Assembly: GCA_900100835.1 (NCBI GenBank)
Contig: FNCM01000002.1
Coordinates: 186,001 to 250,000, forward strand
Direction of reading: 5' to 3'
Origin: Selenomonas sp. WCT3
GTDB lineage: Bacteria > Bacillota > Negativicutes > Selenomonadales > Selenomonadaceae
DNA length: 64,000 nucleotides
The notes under the pieces were generated by a model. The model worked only from the letters and a program-made list of their open reading frames with translations. It did not search any database and was not told the DNA's origin. Position numbers and translations under genes: made by a program. This document shows, piece by piece, positions 9,128-17,452 of this stretch (its first letter is position 1; each line of letters begins with the position of its first letter).

Positions 9128-9163
9128 GTACGTTCCTCCTCTCTTCACGATGTTCTTATCGTC

Positions 9164-9193
9164 ATTATACCGCCATTATCCCCCTTTTGCCAA
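9164..9193 (-). promoter_or_regulatory. Predicted promoter of the membrane protein gene at 8297-9127
   Basis: TTGGCA and TATAAT spaced by 18 bp on the minus strand, ending about 37 bp before the start codon. Confidence 0.65.
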
Positions 9194-9217
9194 AGACAAA
9201 ATATCGCCTGCAAATAC

Positions 9218-9251
9218 AAAACACCGCTGACTCATCGAGCCAGCGGTGTTT
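9218..9251 (-). terminator. Terminator after ddh
   Basis: Eleven-base-pair hairpin (AAACACCGCTG with CAGCGGTGTTT) directly downstream of the ddh stop on the minus strand, followed by TTTTGTATTT. Confidence 0.7.
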
Positions 9252-9254
9252 CGA

Positions 9255-10241
9255 TTACAGCAGATGAGCGCGAAGCTCTTCGCCACTCTGGGCGCAAAGA
9301 TAAGCCGGCGCAATATCCAGCACCGTCTTGCAGCCCGTCTGTCCCTCTTTGGCGAGGCGATAGGCAGCACGGGCAAAAGCCACCAGCACGCTGGTGGTAA
9401 ACTCCGGATTGGAATCCAGGTCCAATTTGAATTCAATGACATGCTGATTTTCCTGGTTGTGTCCCGTGGAACCCGTGCGGATTACCGAACCGCCATGGGG
9501 CAGCCCCTTGTGATTTGCCTGTAGTTCTTCTTCGCTGATAAAGGTCACCGTCGTGTCATAATCGGCGAAGTAGTTTGGCATCGTCTTGATTTCCTTTTCC
9601 ACATAGGCTGCATCTGCCCCCTCTTCCAAGACGACAAAGCACTCACGGGTATGTTTCTGACGCGTCGTAAGCTCTGGGTTCTTGCCGGCACGAACGGCCT
9701 CAAGGGCCGACGGAACCGGAACAGTATACTGGCGGGCATCCTTTACGCCCTTGATACGGCGGATAGCATCCGAATGTCCCTGGGAAACGCCCCGCCCCCA
9801 GAAGGTATAATCCTTGCCACGGGGCAGAATGGCATTGGCATATACCCGAGCCAGCGAGAACAGACCTGGGTCCCAGCCCACCGAGATAATGCCGATATGG
9901 CCAGACTCTTTAGCGGCCTTATCCACCTCCGCATAATGTTCCGGAATGCAGGCATGGGTATCGAAGCTGTCGATAATGTTGAACAGTTTGGCATACTGCG
10001 GCCCCTGCACCGGCAAGTCTGTTGCACTGCCGCCACAGAGAATCATAACATCGATTTTATCTTTCCACGCCGGAGCATCATCCACATGAACCACCGGAAC
10101 ACCAGCCGTTGCAATACTGACGGCCGATGGATTCCGGCGGGTAAAGACCGCTGCCAGCTCCATATCCGGATTTGCCTCAATCGCACACTCAACACCACGG
10201 CCAAGATTTCCATAACCAAGGATACCAATTCGAATACTCAT
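9255..10241 (-). CDS. ddh: meso-Diaminopimelate D-dehydrogenase
   Basis: 328-residue NADPH-dependent enzyme converting tetrahydrodipicolinate to meso-diaminopimelate in one step, for lysine and peptidoglycan. It shows an N-terminal Rossmann motif GILGYGNLG (about residues 6-14), ILCGGSATDLP, SVGWDPGLFSL and the long family stretch WGRGVSQGHSDAIRRIKGV. Length matches the family (about 320-330). GAGAGGGG precedes the ATG. The enzyme implies DAP-type peptidoglycan, as expected for a Negativicute. Confidence 0.95.
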   Translation of the reverse strand: MSIRIGILGYGNLGRGVECAIEANPDMELAAVFTRRNPSAVSIATAGVPVVHVDDAPAWKDKIDVMILCGGSATDLPVQGPQYAKLFNIIDSFDTHACIPEHYAEVDKAAKESGHIGIISVGWDPGLFSLARVYANAILPRGKDYTFWGRGVSQGHSDAIRRIKGVKDARQYTVPVPSALEAVRAGKNPELTTRQKHTRECFVVLEEGADAAYVEKEIKTMPNYFADYDTTVTFISEEELQANHKGLPHGGSVIRTGSTGHNQENQHVIEFKLDLDSNPEFTTSVLVAFARAAYRLAKEGQTGCKTVLDIAPAYLCAQSGEELRAHLL

Positions 10242-10365
10242 AGGTTAACCCCTCTCTGCTTGTTGTCTGTAAACTATGACAAATCATAATCTTTTACTTC
10301 CTTACTATACCATACCATCCCTTCCTTGAAAAACATTTTCTTCCCCATCCCTGCCGACATTCTTC

Positions 10366-10394
10366 TATACAAATCCCACAAACCTAGTTATAAT
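10366..10394 (+). promoter_or_regulatory. Predicted promoter of the DUF896 gene
   Basis: TATACA and TATAAT with a 17-bp spacer, about 52 bp upstream of the ATG at 10447. Confidence 0.55.
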
Positions 10395-10446
10395 ATATAC
10401 CATTGACTATGCCGATAATCGATTTTTGCATAAATGGAGGTCTATT

Positions 10447-10689
10447 ATGATTACACCGGAACTCATTGCCCGTATCAATGAGCTTGCCCGCAAAAAGCGT
10501 TCCACCGGACTTTCCGAGGCGGAACTGGCCGAGCAGCAGAAACTTCGCCGCATCTACCTCGATGGCATTCGCGACCAGGTCAAAGGAATGCTCGATAACA
10601 TCGAAGTCGTCGACGCACCAGAAAAAGCGCAGCCAAAGGTCACCCATATCAACGAGGTATCCTTTTCACTGCGCCGTAAACTCCACTGA
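10447..10689 (+). CDS. DUF896 (YnzC-like) small protein
   Basis: 80-residue protein beginning MITPELIARINELARKKR, with the family core GLSEAELAEQQKLRRIYL and a conserved C-terminal helix region. GGAGG lies 6 nt before the ATG; an in-frame ATG at 10426 has no ribosome site. DUF896 proteins are short two-helix cytoplasmic proteins common in Firmicutes; some are SOS-linked, but no role can be read here. Confidence 0.88.
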   Translation: MITPELIARINELARKKRSTGLSEAELAEQQKLRRIYLDGIRDQVKGMLDNIEVVDAPEKAQPKVTHINEVSFSLRRKLH

Positions 10690-10698
10690 TTATACGCG

Positions 10699-10735
10699 AA
10701 AAGGGACTGCCAGCCCTAAGGCAGCAATCCCTTTT
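10699..10735. terminator. Shared terminator of the DUF896 gene and the 6S RNA
   Basis: Hairpin built from AAAAGGGA plus CTGCC and their complements, with TTTT on the plus strand and on the minus strand. It lies between two convergent transcripts. Confidence 0.75.
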
Positions 10736-10737
10736 CA

Positions 10738-10921
10738 AAGCAGGGGTCCGAAATGCCGTACGCTTTTCATGCCTAAAACCTGCGACTAGCAGGTGGGTGC
10801 TCTAAGTCTGACTTCAGTCTCCGCCGAGGCGCACATCCATCAGAATCAAATCAAGCTCCCTATAAAAAATGTAGGTTAGACATAATAAAAGCCCGCGTAC
10901 ATCCCAGGCGTGTCCTTCTTT
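10738..10921 (-). ncRNA. ssrS: 6S RNA (RNA polymerase regulator)
   Basis: On the minus strand a promoter (10928-10956) is followed by about 180 nt with no coding sense. The ends pair: GGGATG (near 10902) with CATTTC (near 10749), and TACGC with GCGTA, forming a closing stem with a 3-nt bulge. This resembles the GAGATG/CATCTC closing stem of E. coli 6S RNA, including the following GCGGGC. The transcript ends in the terminator at 10699-10735. 6S RNA mimics an open promoter and binds sigma-70-type polymerase. The call rests on stem, size and context, not on a covariance search. Confidence 0.72.
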
Positions 10922-10927
10922 GTATGT

Positions 10928-10956
10928 ATAATAGCATAAAAAAAAACTGCATGCAA
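10928..10956 (-). promoter_or_regulatory. Predicted promoter of the 6S RNA
   Basis: TTGCAT and TATTAT with a 17-bp spacer on the minus strand; the expected start is near 10921. Confidence 0.6.
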
Positions 10957-11138
10957 GACTTGACAAATAAGAGCTTTTGACCGTTTGCGAAAAAATCTGT
11001 ATATTTGCAGTTTTCTTGTTAAAAAAGATAATTCCCGAGCTTTGCTTGGACTTTCCCAACAAAATCGACTATAATAGATAGATAAGCATTCTATGATTTA
11101 TCGACAAAATCATTACATGACATAAAGGAGTTTTACTT

Positions 11139-11453
11139 ATGGCAATTACATTCAGCGTAGCCATCAGCTACAACAACACTTTAGGCTGGATTGACTATGA
11201 TGCCGATGCGCACAAAGCCGAAGTTCATCTTGACGATGAAAAGGGCAAAGCGCTAGTGGAGGAATATCTTGGCACCTCCCATGAAATCATGGTTCCTCAT
11301 AAAACGCTGATGGACTTCACCCATGAAACGGTTGAGCCTTTAGCTGACGAAGCCAGCTTCAAACTGGCCATTACCCGTCTTTGGAACGCGACCCAGGTTC
11401 ATGTGGATTGGAGCCGCCCCGTAGATTATGTAAAGGCTCACCCGCATTATTAA
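11139..11453 (+). CDS. Small acidic protein, function unknown
   Basis: 104 residues, soluble, beginning MAITFSVAISYNNTLGWIDYD. No signal peptide, membrane segment or known motif is seen. AAGGAG stands 8 nt ahead of the ATG, TATAAT at 11070-11075 is a likely -10 box, and a strong terminator follows, so it is a real single-gene unit. Function is not recognised. Confidence 0.75.
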   Translation: MAITFSVAISYNNTLGWIDYDADAHKAEVHLDDEKGKALVEEYLGTSHEIMVPHKTLMDFTHETVEPLADEASFKLAITRLWNATQVHVDWSRPVDYVKAHPHY

Positions 11454-11456
11454 AAT

Positions 11457-11492
11457 AAAAACAGGCATCTGCTTTTGCGATGCCTGTTTTTT
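11457..11492. terminator. Bidirectional terminator between the 104-residue gene and the SNF2 helicase
   Basis: Hairpin AAAACAGGCATC with GATGCCTGTTTT, then TTTT on the plus strand; the minus side also ends in a T-run. Confidence 0.85.
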
Positions 11493-11505
11493 ATGCCATC
11501 TCCCA

Positions 11506-14500
11506 TCAGCGGTGAGCAAACAAATCCTTGATTTCTTCTTCGCTGAGCTTGGACAGGAAATTCTCCCCTGGCTGTATCATCTGATCGATAAGGGATTTTT
11601 TCTTTTCCTGCAGCTCGTAGATTTTCTCCTCCACGGTGCCTTTGGTGATAAACTTCAAAACCTGAACGTTGTTCTTCTGTCCTAAGCGGTACGCCCGGTC
11701 TGTCGCCTGATCCTCCACCGCCGGATTCCACCAGGGGTCAAAGTGGATGACCATATCGGCCCCAGTGAGATTCAGCCCGGTCCCCCCCGCCTTGAGGGAA
11801 ATCAAGAACACGGGCATATTTCCCTCATTGAATAGCTTCACCAGGCGAATGCGCTCTAAGGCTGGCGTAGAACCATCCAGGTAATAATAGGGAATCCCCA
11901 ACGCCTTTAAACGCTGGCCGATATGTTCTAGCATCGTCGTGAACTGGGAAAACACCAAAATCCGATGGCCACCTTCCACCGCTTCCCCTACGACCTCTTC
12001 CAGCATATCCAGCTTGCCCGAACCACCTTCGTAGCCATCCAGGAACATGGACGGGTCACAGGCAATCTGACGCAGTCTCGTCAGGATTGCCAGAATCTTA
12101 ATCCGGTTATCCCCGAAGCCATTCTGCCGCAGCTCTGCCGCGAACTCCCGCTGACTGCGGATAAACCAGGCCTGATAGACCTTCTCCTGCTTCGGCGTCA
12201 TCTCATTGACCATCTTGCGTTCCACTTTATCCGGCAGTTCCTTCAAGACATCTTTTTTCATGCGGCGCAAGATAAAGGGCATGACATGGCGCTTGAGGTC
12301 ATGAAGTGACCGCTCATCCTGTTCGCGGACAATAGGCGTCTCATACCGGTCCTTGAATTTCTTATGGGTAAGCAAATAGCCCGGCATCAGGAAATCAAAA
12401 ATCGACCAAAGCTCTGTCAAGGTGTTCTCAATAGGCGTTCCCGTCAGCGCGAAATAGCCCCCGGTCTTTATCTTCTTGACCGCCCGAGCATTCTGGGTCG
12501 TCGGGTTCTTGATATGCTGCGCCTCATCGAGGAAGGTATACCGGAACTTGATTTTCTCATAGAGCTTGATGTCCCGCTTCAACATGTTATAGGTGGTGAC
12601 CAGCACATCATAGCCAGCAGCGGCATCCGACAGGATTTTTTCGCGCTGCTCCTTATTACCAGCAACAGCTTCCGCCTTCAACTCCGGAGCAAACCGCTGG
12701 ATTTCATCGAGCCAATTGTACATGAGAGAAGTCGGCGCCACCACTAGGGACGGCAGCTGCTGCTCGGCTTTTTTCGAAAGCAGAAACGCAATGACCTGCA
12801 AAGTCTTGCCAAGGCCCATATCGTCAGCCAAGATTCCTCCCAGATGATAATCCGCCAGGGTAGATAACCAGTTGAACCCCGTCACCTGATAATCCCGCAG
12901 TACTCCCTTAAGACTTGCGGGCACATCGTACTCAGCTTCCTCTGGGCGGCGGATATCCCGCACAATCTTGCGGAACTCGCGGCTGCGCTCGAGCCGCAGA
13001 TTCTCATCTTCCCGCACCAGCTCATCCAGATACATGGCATGGGAAAGAGGCAACTCCACCGTGGCCCCATCCGTCGCATTGGCCCGGGTAATGCCGACAT
13101 TTTCGACAAAGTCCGCAATAGCCTGCATCTGCTGTTCTTCGAGCGTAACAAAGGTCTTATCCTTCAACCGATGATACCGGCGCTTCGCCCGATAGGAATC
13201 CAAAATATCCATAAGCTCGGAAAAATCCAAATCCTTCATATTGAAGGTGACTTCCAGCAGATCCATATCGTTGACACTTACCCCAGCCGATACCTTTGGC
13301 ATCGGGCGAACCGGCCGCTTCACGAAACTGTCTTCGTAGAATACATCCACCCAGTCCGGCAGCATTGGCAGTTCTTCTGTCAGGAACTCGTAACTCTTTT
13401 CTTCATCCCGCTGGACCAGCTGATCCCGTTCCTGTATAAAGCCACAATTTGCCAACCTGGTCATAATTTCCTGTTCACCGCGGGCATCCCGCACCAAACG
13501 GCGGCCATCCCGCAGGGGAGGTTCCGCCGTCACCAGGGGGTTAAACCTGGCATCACCATAGCAGAGCATGGGCCGGACGGCCACCCCATCACCGGCATAG
13601 TCCAAAAAGAGCTCTGCCGTCAGCGGCTGGAGCATGTACTGTTCCAAAAATTTCGGGTCCACCTCGACCTCTGCCGCTTTTTCCAGCCGTGGCAGCACCT
13701 CACTAAAAAAACGCCCCATTTCTGAACGCGGCACCTCAATCCGGGAAGTGGTCCGGAAGGACTGCCAAAGGGGCTTCACCGCCCGGGCAAACTTGGCCGG
13801 CACCGCATAAACATGCTGGTTTTGATACAGATATCGGCAGTCTTCATCCAGCGGCATCAAATCCTCCGTCTCGAGGCTCACCACGCCCCGGCCGCTCTTG
13901 TCACGAATGCTCACGGCAACTGGCGGCTCCGACTGGCTTCCCCGGACGTCACCGATTTCCGCGCCGTTTATGCGCATTTCAAAAGGGGTATCCCCCATAA
14001 TCGCCAAAAAACGTCCGAGATTATCCGGCGACAATTTGAACTGTTTCTGTTCAAAAATATAACTGTGAAAACCGGAATAGTAGTAGCTCCGATTTGGGCT
14101 ATGTACCAGCACATCCTGCTCCAGCCGATGGGCATCAACGAGCATCTGATACAGCTTTTCCGAAACGGGATCTGCCCAACGGATATCCGAAAGCGCCACT
14201 TCGGCATTGCGCCCTAAAGGCCAATTGCTGCCCTTTTCCATCTCCCGCAAGAAGGTCAGTACATCGCGAATGATGTAAAGCCGGTCGATGCCAAAGCGAA
14301 ATTCCAGCCAACAATGGGTGCTGCCATAAAGGTCTTCCACAAACAGGCGGGGAACCAAATACGCCGTCTGGCTGGCACTTCGATACCCAGCTTCATCCAC
14401 CCGGTCCGCGTCGGCAAAGAAGCGGAACATCCGGCGGCTGCTGACAGAACCGCCCCGTTCCTCTTTACTGCGTACATCGTAGGATTCCTTGAGATGTTGA

Positions 14501-14820
14501 AAAATCGCCTGCTTGGAAGACAGTTCCTCTTCATCTTCCACCTGGTCATCCTGAATCGCTTTCAGCACCGCCACCACATGCTTGCAGGCACCGAGATACT
14601 GTCTGGCTGCGGGGCATTCACAATGGTATTGTTCGATGCCGCTCTCATCCTTGGACAACTGAACTTCCACTTCATAGGAAATCGAACCTTCCACCTGTCC
14701 CCGGTAATGATGAGGGCGAACCTGTTCGAGGCTCTTCACCCGGCCTTGGTTAAAATACCGCACCCCACGGCTATAGGCAACATCACTTGCTACCGTGCGA
14801 ATCATCATATCTTTCAGCAA
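11506..14820 (-). CDS. SNF2-family helicase with N-terminal SWIM zinc finger
   Basis: 1104 residues. A SWIM zinc finger lies at the N-terminus (C67, C69, C79, H81). A long middle region is followed by the two RecA-like SNF2 lobes: ADDMGLGKTLQ (motif I), FLDEAQHIKN (motif II), LTGTPIENTLTELWSIFDF (motif III), and FSQFTTMLEHIGQRL plus TDRAYRLGQKNNVQVLKFI in the second lobe. Such proteins move along or remodel DNA and its bound proteins; bacterial members are poorly understood. The start is a TTG at 14820, 9 nt after AAGGAG; an ATG at 14808 is the alternative. Confidence 0.93.
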   Translation of the reverse strand: MLKDMMIRTVASDVAYSRGVRYFNQGRVKSLEQVRPHHYRGQVEGSISYEVEVQLSKDESGIEQYHCECPAARQYLGACKHVVAVLKAIQDDQVEDEEELSSKQAIFQHLKESYDVRSKEERGGSVSSRRMFRFFADADRVDEAGYRSASQTAYLVPRLFVEDLYGSTHCWLEFRFGIDRLYIIRDVLTFLREMEKGSNWPLGRNAEVALSDIRWADPVSEKLYQMLVDAHRLEQDVLVHSPNRSYYYSGFHSYIFEQKQFKLSPDNLGRFLAIMGDTPFEMRINGAEIGDVRGSQSEPPVAVSIRDKSGRGVVSLETEDLMPLDEDCRYLYQNQHVYAVPAKFARAVKPLWQSFRTTSRIEVPRSEMGRFFSEVLPRLEKAAEVEVDPKFLEQYMLQPLTAELFLDYAGDGVAVRPMLCYGDARFNPLVTAEPPLRDGRRLVRDARGEQEIMTRLANCGFIQERDQLVQRDEEKSYEFLTEELPMLPDWVDVFYEDSFVKRPVRPMPKVSAGVSVNDMDLLEVTFNMKDLDFSELMDILDSYRAKRRYHRLKDKTFVTLEEQQMQAIADFVENVGITRANATDGATVELPLSHAMYLDELVREDENLRLERSREFRKIVRDIRRPEEAEYDVPASLKGVLRDYQVTGFNWLSTLADYHLGGILADDMGLGKTLQVIAFLLSKKAEQQLPSLVVAPTSLMYNWLDEIQRFAPELKAEAVAGNKEQREKILSDAAAGYDVLVTTYNMLKRDIKLYEKIKFRYTFLDEAQHIKNPTTQNARAVKKIKTGGYFALTGTPIENTLTELWSIFDFLMPGYLLTHKKFKDRYETPIVREQDERSLHDLKRHVMPFILRRMKKDVLKELPDKVERKMVNEMTPKQEKVYQAWFIRSQREFAAELRQNGFGDNRIKILAILTRLRQIACDPSMFLDGYEGGSGKLDMLEEVVGEAVEGGHRILVFSQFTTMLEHIGQRLKALGIPYYYLDGSTPALERIRLVKLFNEGNMPVFLISLKAGGTGLNLTGADMVIHFDPWWNPAVEDQATDRAYRLGQKNNVQVLKFITKGTVEEKIYELQEKKKSLIDQMIQPGENFLSKLSEEEIKDLFAHR

Positions 14821-14986
14821 GTCCTGCCACTCCTTTTCTCCTACGTTAAAAAACCATGGGAATGCTTGAATCCCTCAGGTTTACTATGCTAAGATAAAGC
14901 TATCATTTCAATCGTAAAATGGGCCATAGCCCATCTTTTCATTCTACTATGGTCCGGCTGAAAAACCAACTAAAAAAGGGAATTTT

Positions 14987-16066
14987 ATGCAGAAAAAAAA
15001 TACAGAACCAGCAGACGGCACCCGCATCCTCATCGTCCGCCTCAGTGCCATTGGCGACGTGCTGCATGCTACTGCTGTCGTCCACAATCTAAAACGCATC
15101 TATCCAAACTGTCATCTCACCTGGCTTGTAAGTCCACCAGCTGACAGTCTGTTACAGAACAATCCCGATATTGACGAGCTCCTGATTTGGGACCGCCGTA
15201 TCATCGACAGGGCCTTTGCCCAAAAGAAATTCGGCACCGTGCTGCGCTGTCTAAAAGACGCCAAAGCCTTGCTGGATGCTCACGAGTTCGATATTGCCTT
15301 GGATATCCAAGGACTCTTTCTCAGCGGTATTCTGACCCGGCTCAGCGGCGCGCCCCGCCGCATTGGCATCCACGAACGCCACGAGGGCAACTTCCTCTTT
15401 ATGAGTGAAATGGCCCCGGACATCGATGACCCCCATAAGATTCGCCGCTATATGACTGCCCTTTCCCCCCTGGGAATAACCCCTGCCGATTTCCAGCCGG
15501 GGCTTATTCTCCCCCTTACCGACAGCCAACGAACCTGGGCCAAGGAATTCTGGCAAGCCCATGATATCGAAATCGGCAATCCCAACCGGCCCCTTTTGCT
15601 AGTCAACACCCGTACCACTTGGCCGGACAAAAACTGGCCCGCCCAAAATTTCGGCCTGGCCCTGCGCCAGCTTCCCCCGGCGGTACAAATTGTCTTTACC
15701 GGTGCCCCCGGGGATATTCCCTATATCCAGGAAGCCCAAACGGTATTAGGCCGTCCCAGTCTTTCCATCGCGGGAAAAACCAATCTTCATGAGCTTTCAG
15801 CCCTGTTTGCCGAAGCCGACTTGCTGCTCACTGGCGACACTGGCCCCCTCTACATTGCCGAAGCCGTCGGACTTACCACCCTTTCCCTCTGGGGGCCAAC
15901 TCATCCTAATATTTACGGCCCCCTCACTGCAGGTCATCACTTTATCTTAAGCCCCCACAGCTGTACGGCCTGCTGCAAAACAAAATGCAGGCATAAAACC
16001 AATGCCTGCATGAACGCTATTGAACCCAGTGTCGTCACCAAGGAACTGATGAACTTGCTGAAATAG
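14987..16066 (+). CDS. Glycosyltransferase family 9 (heptosyltransferase-like)
   Basis: 359-residue GT-B enzyme of the ADP-heptose:LPS transferase family. The N-terminal domain starts RILIVRLSAIGDVLHATAVV. The C-terminal donor-binding domain carries VNTRTTWPDKNWP, ADLLLTGDTGPLYIAEAVG and LWGPTHPNIYGP. A Cys-rich tail (CTACCKTKCRHKTNAC) resembles the cysteine pattern in some WaaF-like proteins. It most likely builds the lipopolysaccharide inner core, consistent with an outer membrane. It stands alone, divergent from the SNF2 gene and tail-to-tail with the DAK2 gene. Confidence 0.9.
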   Translation: MQKKNTEPADGTRILIVRLSAIGDVLHATAVVHNLKRIYPNCHLTWLVSPPADSLLQNNPDIDELLIWDRRIIDRAFAQKKFGTVLRCLKDAKALLDAHEFDIALDIQGLFLSGILTRLSGAPRRIGIHERHEGNFLFMSEMAPDIDDPHKIRRYMTALSPLGITPADFQPGLILPLTDSQRTWAKEFWQAHDIEIGNPNRPLLLVNTRTTWPDKNWPAQNFGLALRQLPPAVQIVFTGAPGDIPYIQEAQTVLGRPSLSIAGKTNLHELSALFAEADLLLTGDTGPLYIAEAVGLTTLSLWGPTHPNIYGPLTAGHHFILSPHSCTACCKTKCRHKTNACMNAIEPSVVTKELMNLLK

Positions 16067-16069
16067 CGA

Positions 16070-17323
16070 TTATTCTTTTTCCGCTTGCCGCGTCATTGCC
16101 TTCGCGTTTTCCTCGGCCGTTTTGGACGGAGCAAAGGCCTTGATAGCCCGAGCCTGCTGATTTTTATCCTCGCAGAGAACCAGCTCTACCCGGCTCCCCA
16201 CCAGCCGTTTTGCCTGCTGGAACACCAGCCAGAAATCACGGCTCCAAGAAATCATGATATAGGCATCGGCAAAATCACTGTGAGCAGCGCTTACCAGCTC
16301 CGCCACCGAGGGGCCGTCCTCTTCACTGCCGCTTACGATGATGTTAATACCGGATTCCTGCATCTCCCTGGCCTGGACTTTATTTTCGGCCACCGCCAGC
16401 ATCGCCACGGGAATCAACGCCCCATGGGGAGGAAGTTCGTGGGCTTCACTCATATTGGTTACGCGAACATCTTTGATGGAACCCCAGCCCACTGACTGCT
16501 CGATAACCTTGCCGGGATGATCCGTATGCAAATGAACAGCAAGGCCTCTTCCCTTCGACTGAACCAACACAAAACTCGAATACTCATTGAGCTGTTCTTT
16601 AAAGGCCTGAATATCCACTTTCGGATTTCCCACGGTAAAGCGCACGCAGTAGGGACGAACTACATCATTGCGCGGATCCGGCATACCAGGCTGCTGCGCC
16701 TCAAGCCCCAGGGACAAGCTGACCGCTGGGGAAACGAAATTGCCATCCAGCCCCTTGAGGCAGCCTTTAAGGAACGTAAACATGATGCGGGCGCCAGCGT
16801 CTTCACTGCCGATTTTTTCCAGTTCCTTTTCGCCGGTTCCGATGGCCGCTTCCAAAATCTCCGAAATCGGTTTGTTGTCGCGAACCGCATGATAAGCGCC
16901 TTTGGCCACAGCCTTGGCCAAGGTGATAATCGGCCTTTCCTCCCCCCCAGGAATCACGCGCTGGGCATAGAGGATTCCGTACTGAAAAGCCTTGCCAAAC
17001 TCGGAGGAGGTTGCATTGTACTTGCCCGACAAGCCCTTCCCCAGGCCGCGGAACATCTGGGCCAATACCACTCCGGCATTCCCGCGGGCGCCGAAAATCG
17101 CCCCGGATGCTACCCGCCGTGCCAAGCCGCCAATGCTGTCATCCTTCACATCCCGCAGGGGCATCACCGCAGCCCCCATGGTCCGGAGCACATGGGTACC
17201 TGGCCGGTGCCCGGCTCCCTTCATCTCATTTATGGTCTCATACTCAAGCAGGAACTCACTATAAGCGCCACTTACCATGCGCTTGAAATCACTACCCGTT
17301 ATTACTTCTTTATTTCCTGTCAT
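16070..17323 (-). CDS. DAK2/FakA-like protein lacking the metal-binding DGDTG motif
   Basis: About 417 residues with the FakA/YloV layout. An N-terminal DAK2-like domain keeps GARGNAGVVLAQMFRGL, followed by a middle domain and a C-terminal DegV-like region (LIPVAMLAVAENK, INIIVSG). Active FakA proteins carry PDGDTGTN just before this, where aspartates hold Mg-ATP. Here the matching stretch reads GAGHRPGTHVLRTMG with no aspartate, so kinase activity is doubtful. The ATG at 17323 is used; a GTG at 17332 is in frame. FakA normally phosphorylates fatty acids with FakB; no fakB is nearby. Confidence 0.8.
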   Translation of the reverse strand: MTGNKEVITGSDFKRMVSGAYSEFLLEYETINEMKGAGHRPGTHVLRTMGAAVMPLRDVKDDSIGGLARRVASGAIFGARGNAGVVLAQMFRGLGKGLSGKYNATSSEFGKAFQYGILYAQRVIPGGEERPIITLAKAVAKGAYHAVRDNKPISEILEAAIGTGEKELEKIGSEDAGARIMFTFLKGCLKGLDGNFVSPAVSLSLGLEAQQPGMPDPRNDVVRPYCVRFTVGNPKVDIQAFKEQLNEYSSFVLVQSKGRGLAVHLHTDHPGKVIEQSVGWGSIKDVRVTNMSEAHELPPHGALIPVAMLAVAENKVQAREMQESGINIIVSGSEEDGPSVAELVSAAHSDFADAYIMISWSRDFWLVFQQAKRLVGSRVELVLCEDKNQQARAIKAFAPSKTAEENAKAMTRQAEKE

Positions 17324-17452
17324 AACAATCACACCCGCTTCTTTTTAGTTTGTATGTCCCGTAAATTTTCTGCTAAAAACAGGATTCCTTTATATACTTC
17401 GCGAAATAAGTAAAATAACCTTTTAAATTCTGAAATAACAAGGAGTTTTTTT

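Noticed and set aside
10814..11062. 82-codon minus-strand frame overlapping the 6S RNA
   Set aside because: No ribosome site; the region folds as an RNA and carries its promoter.
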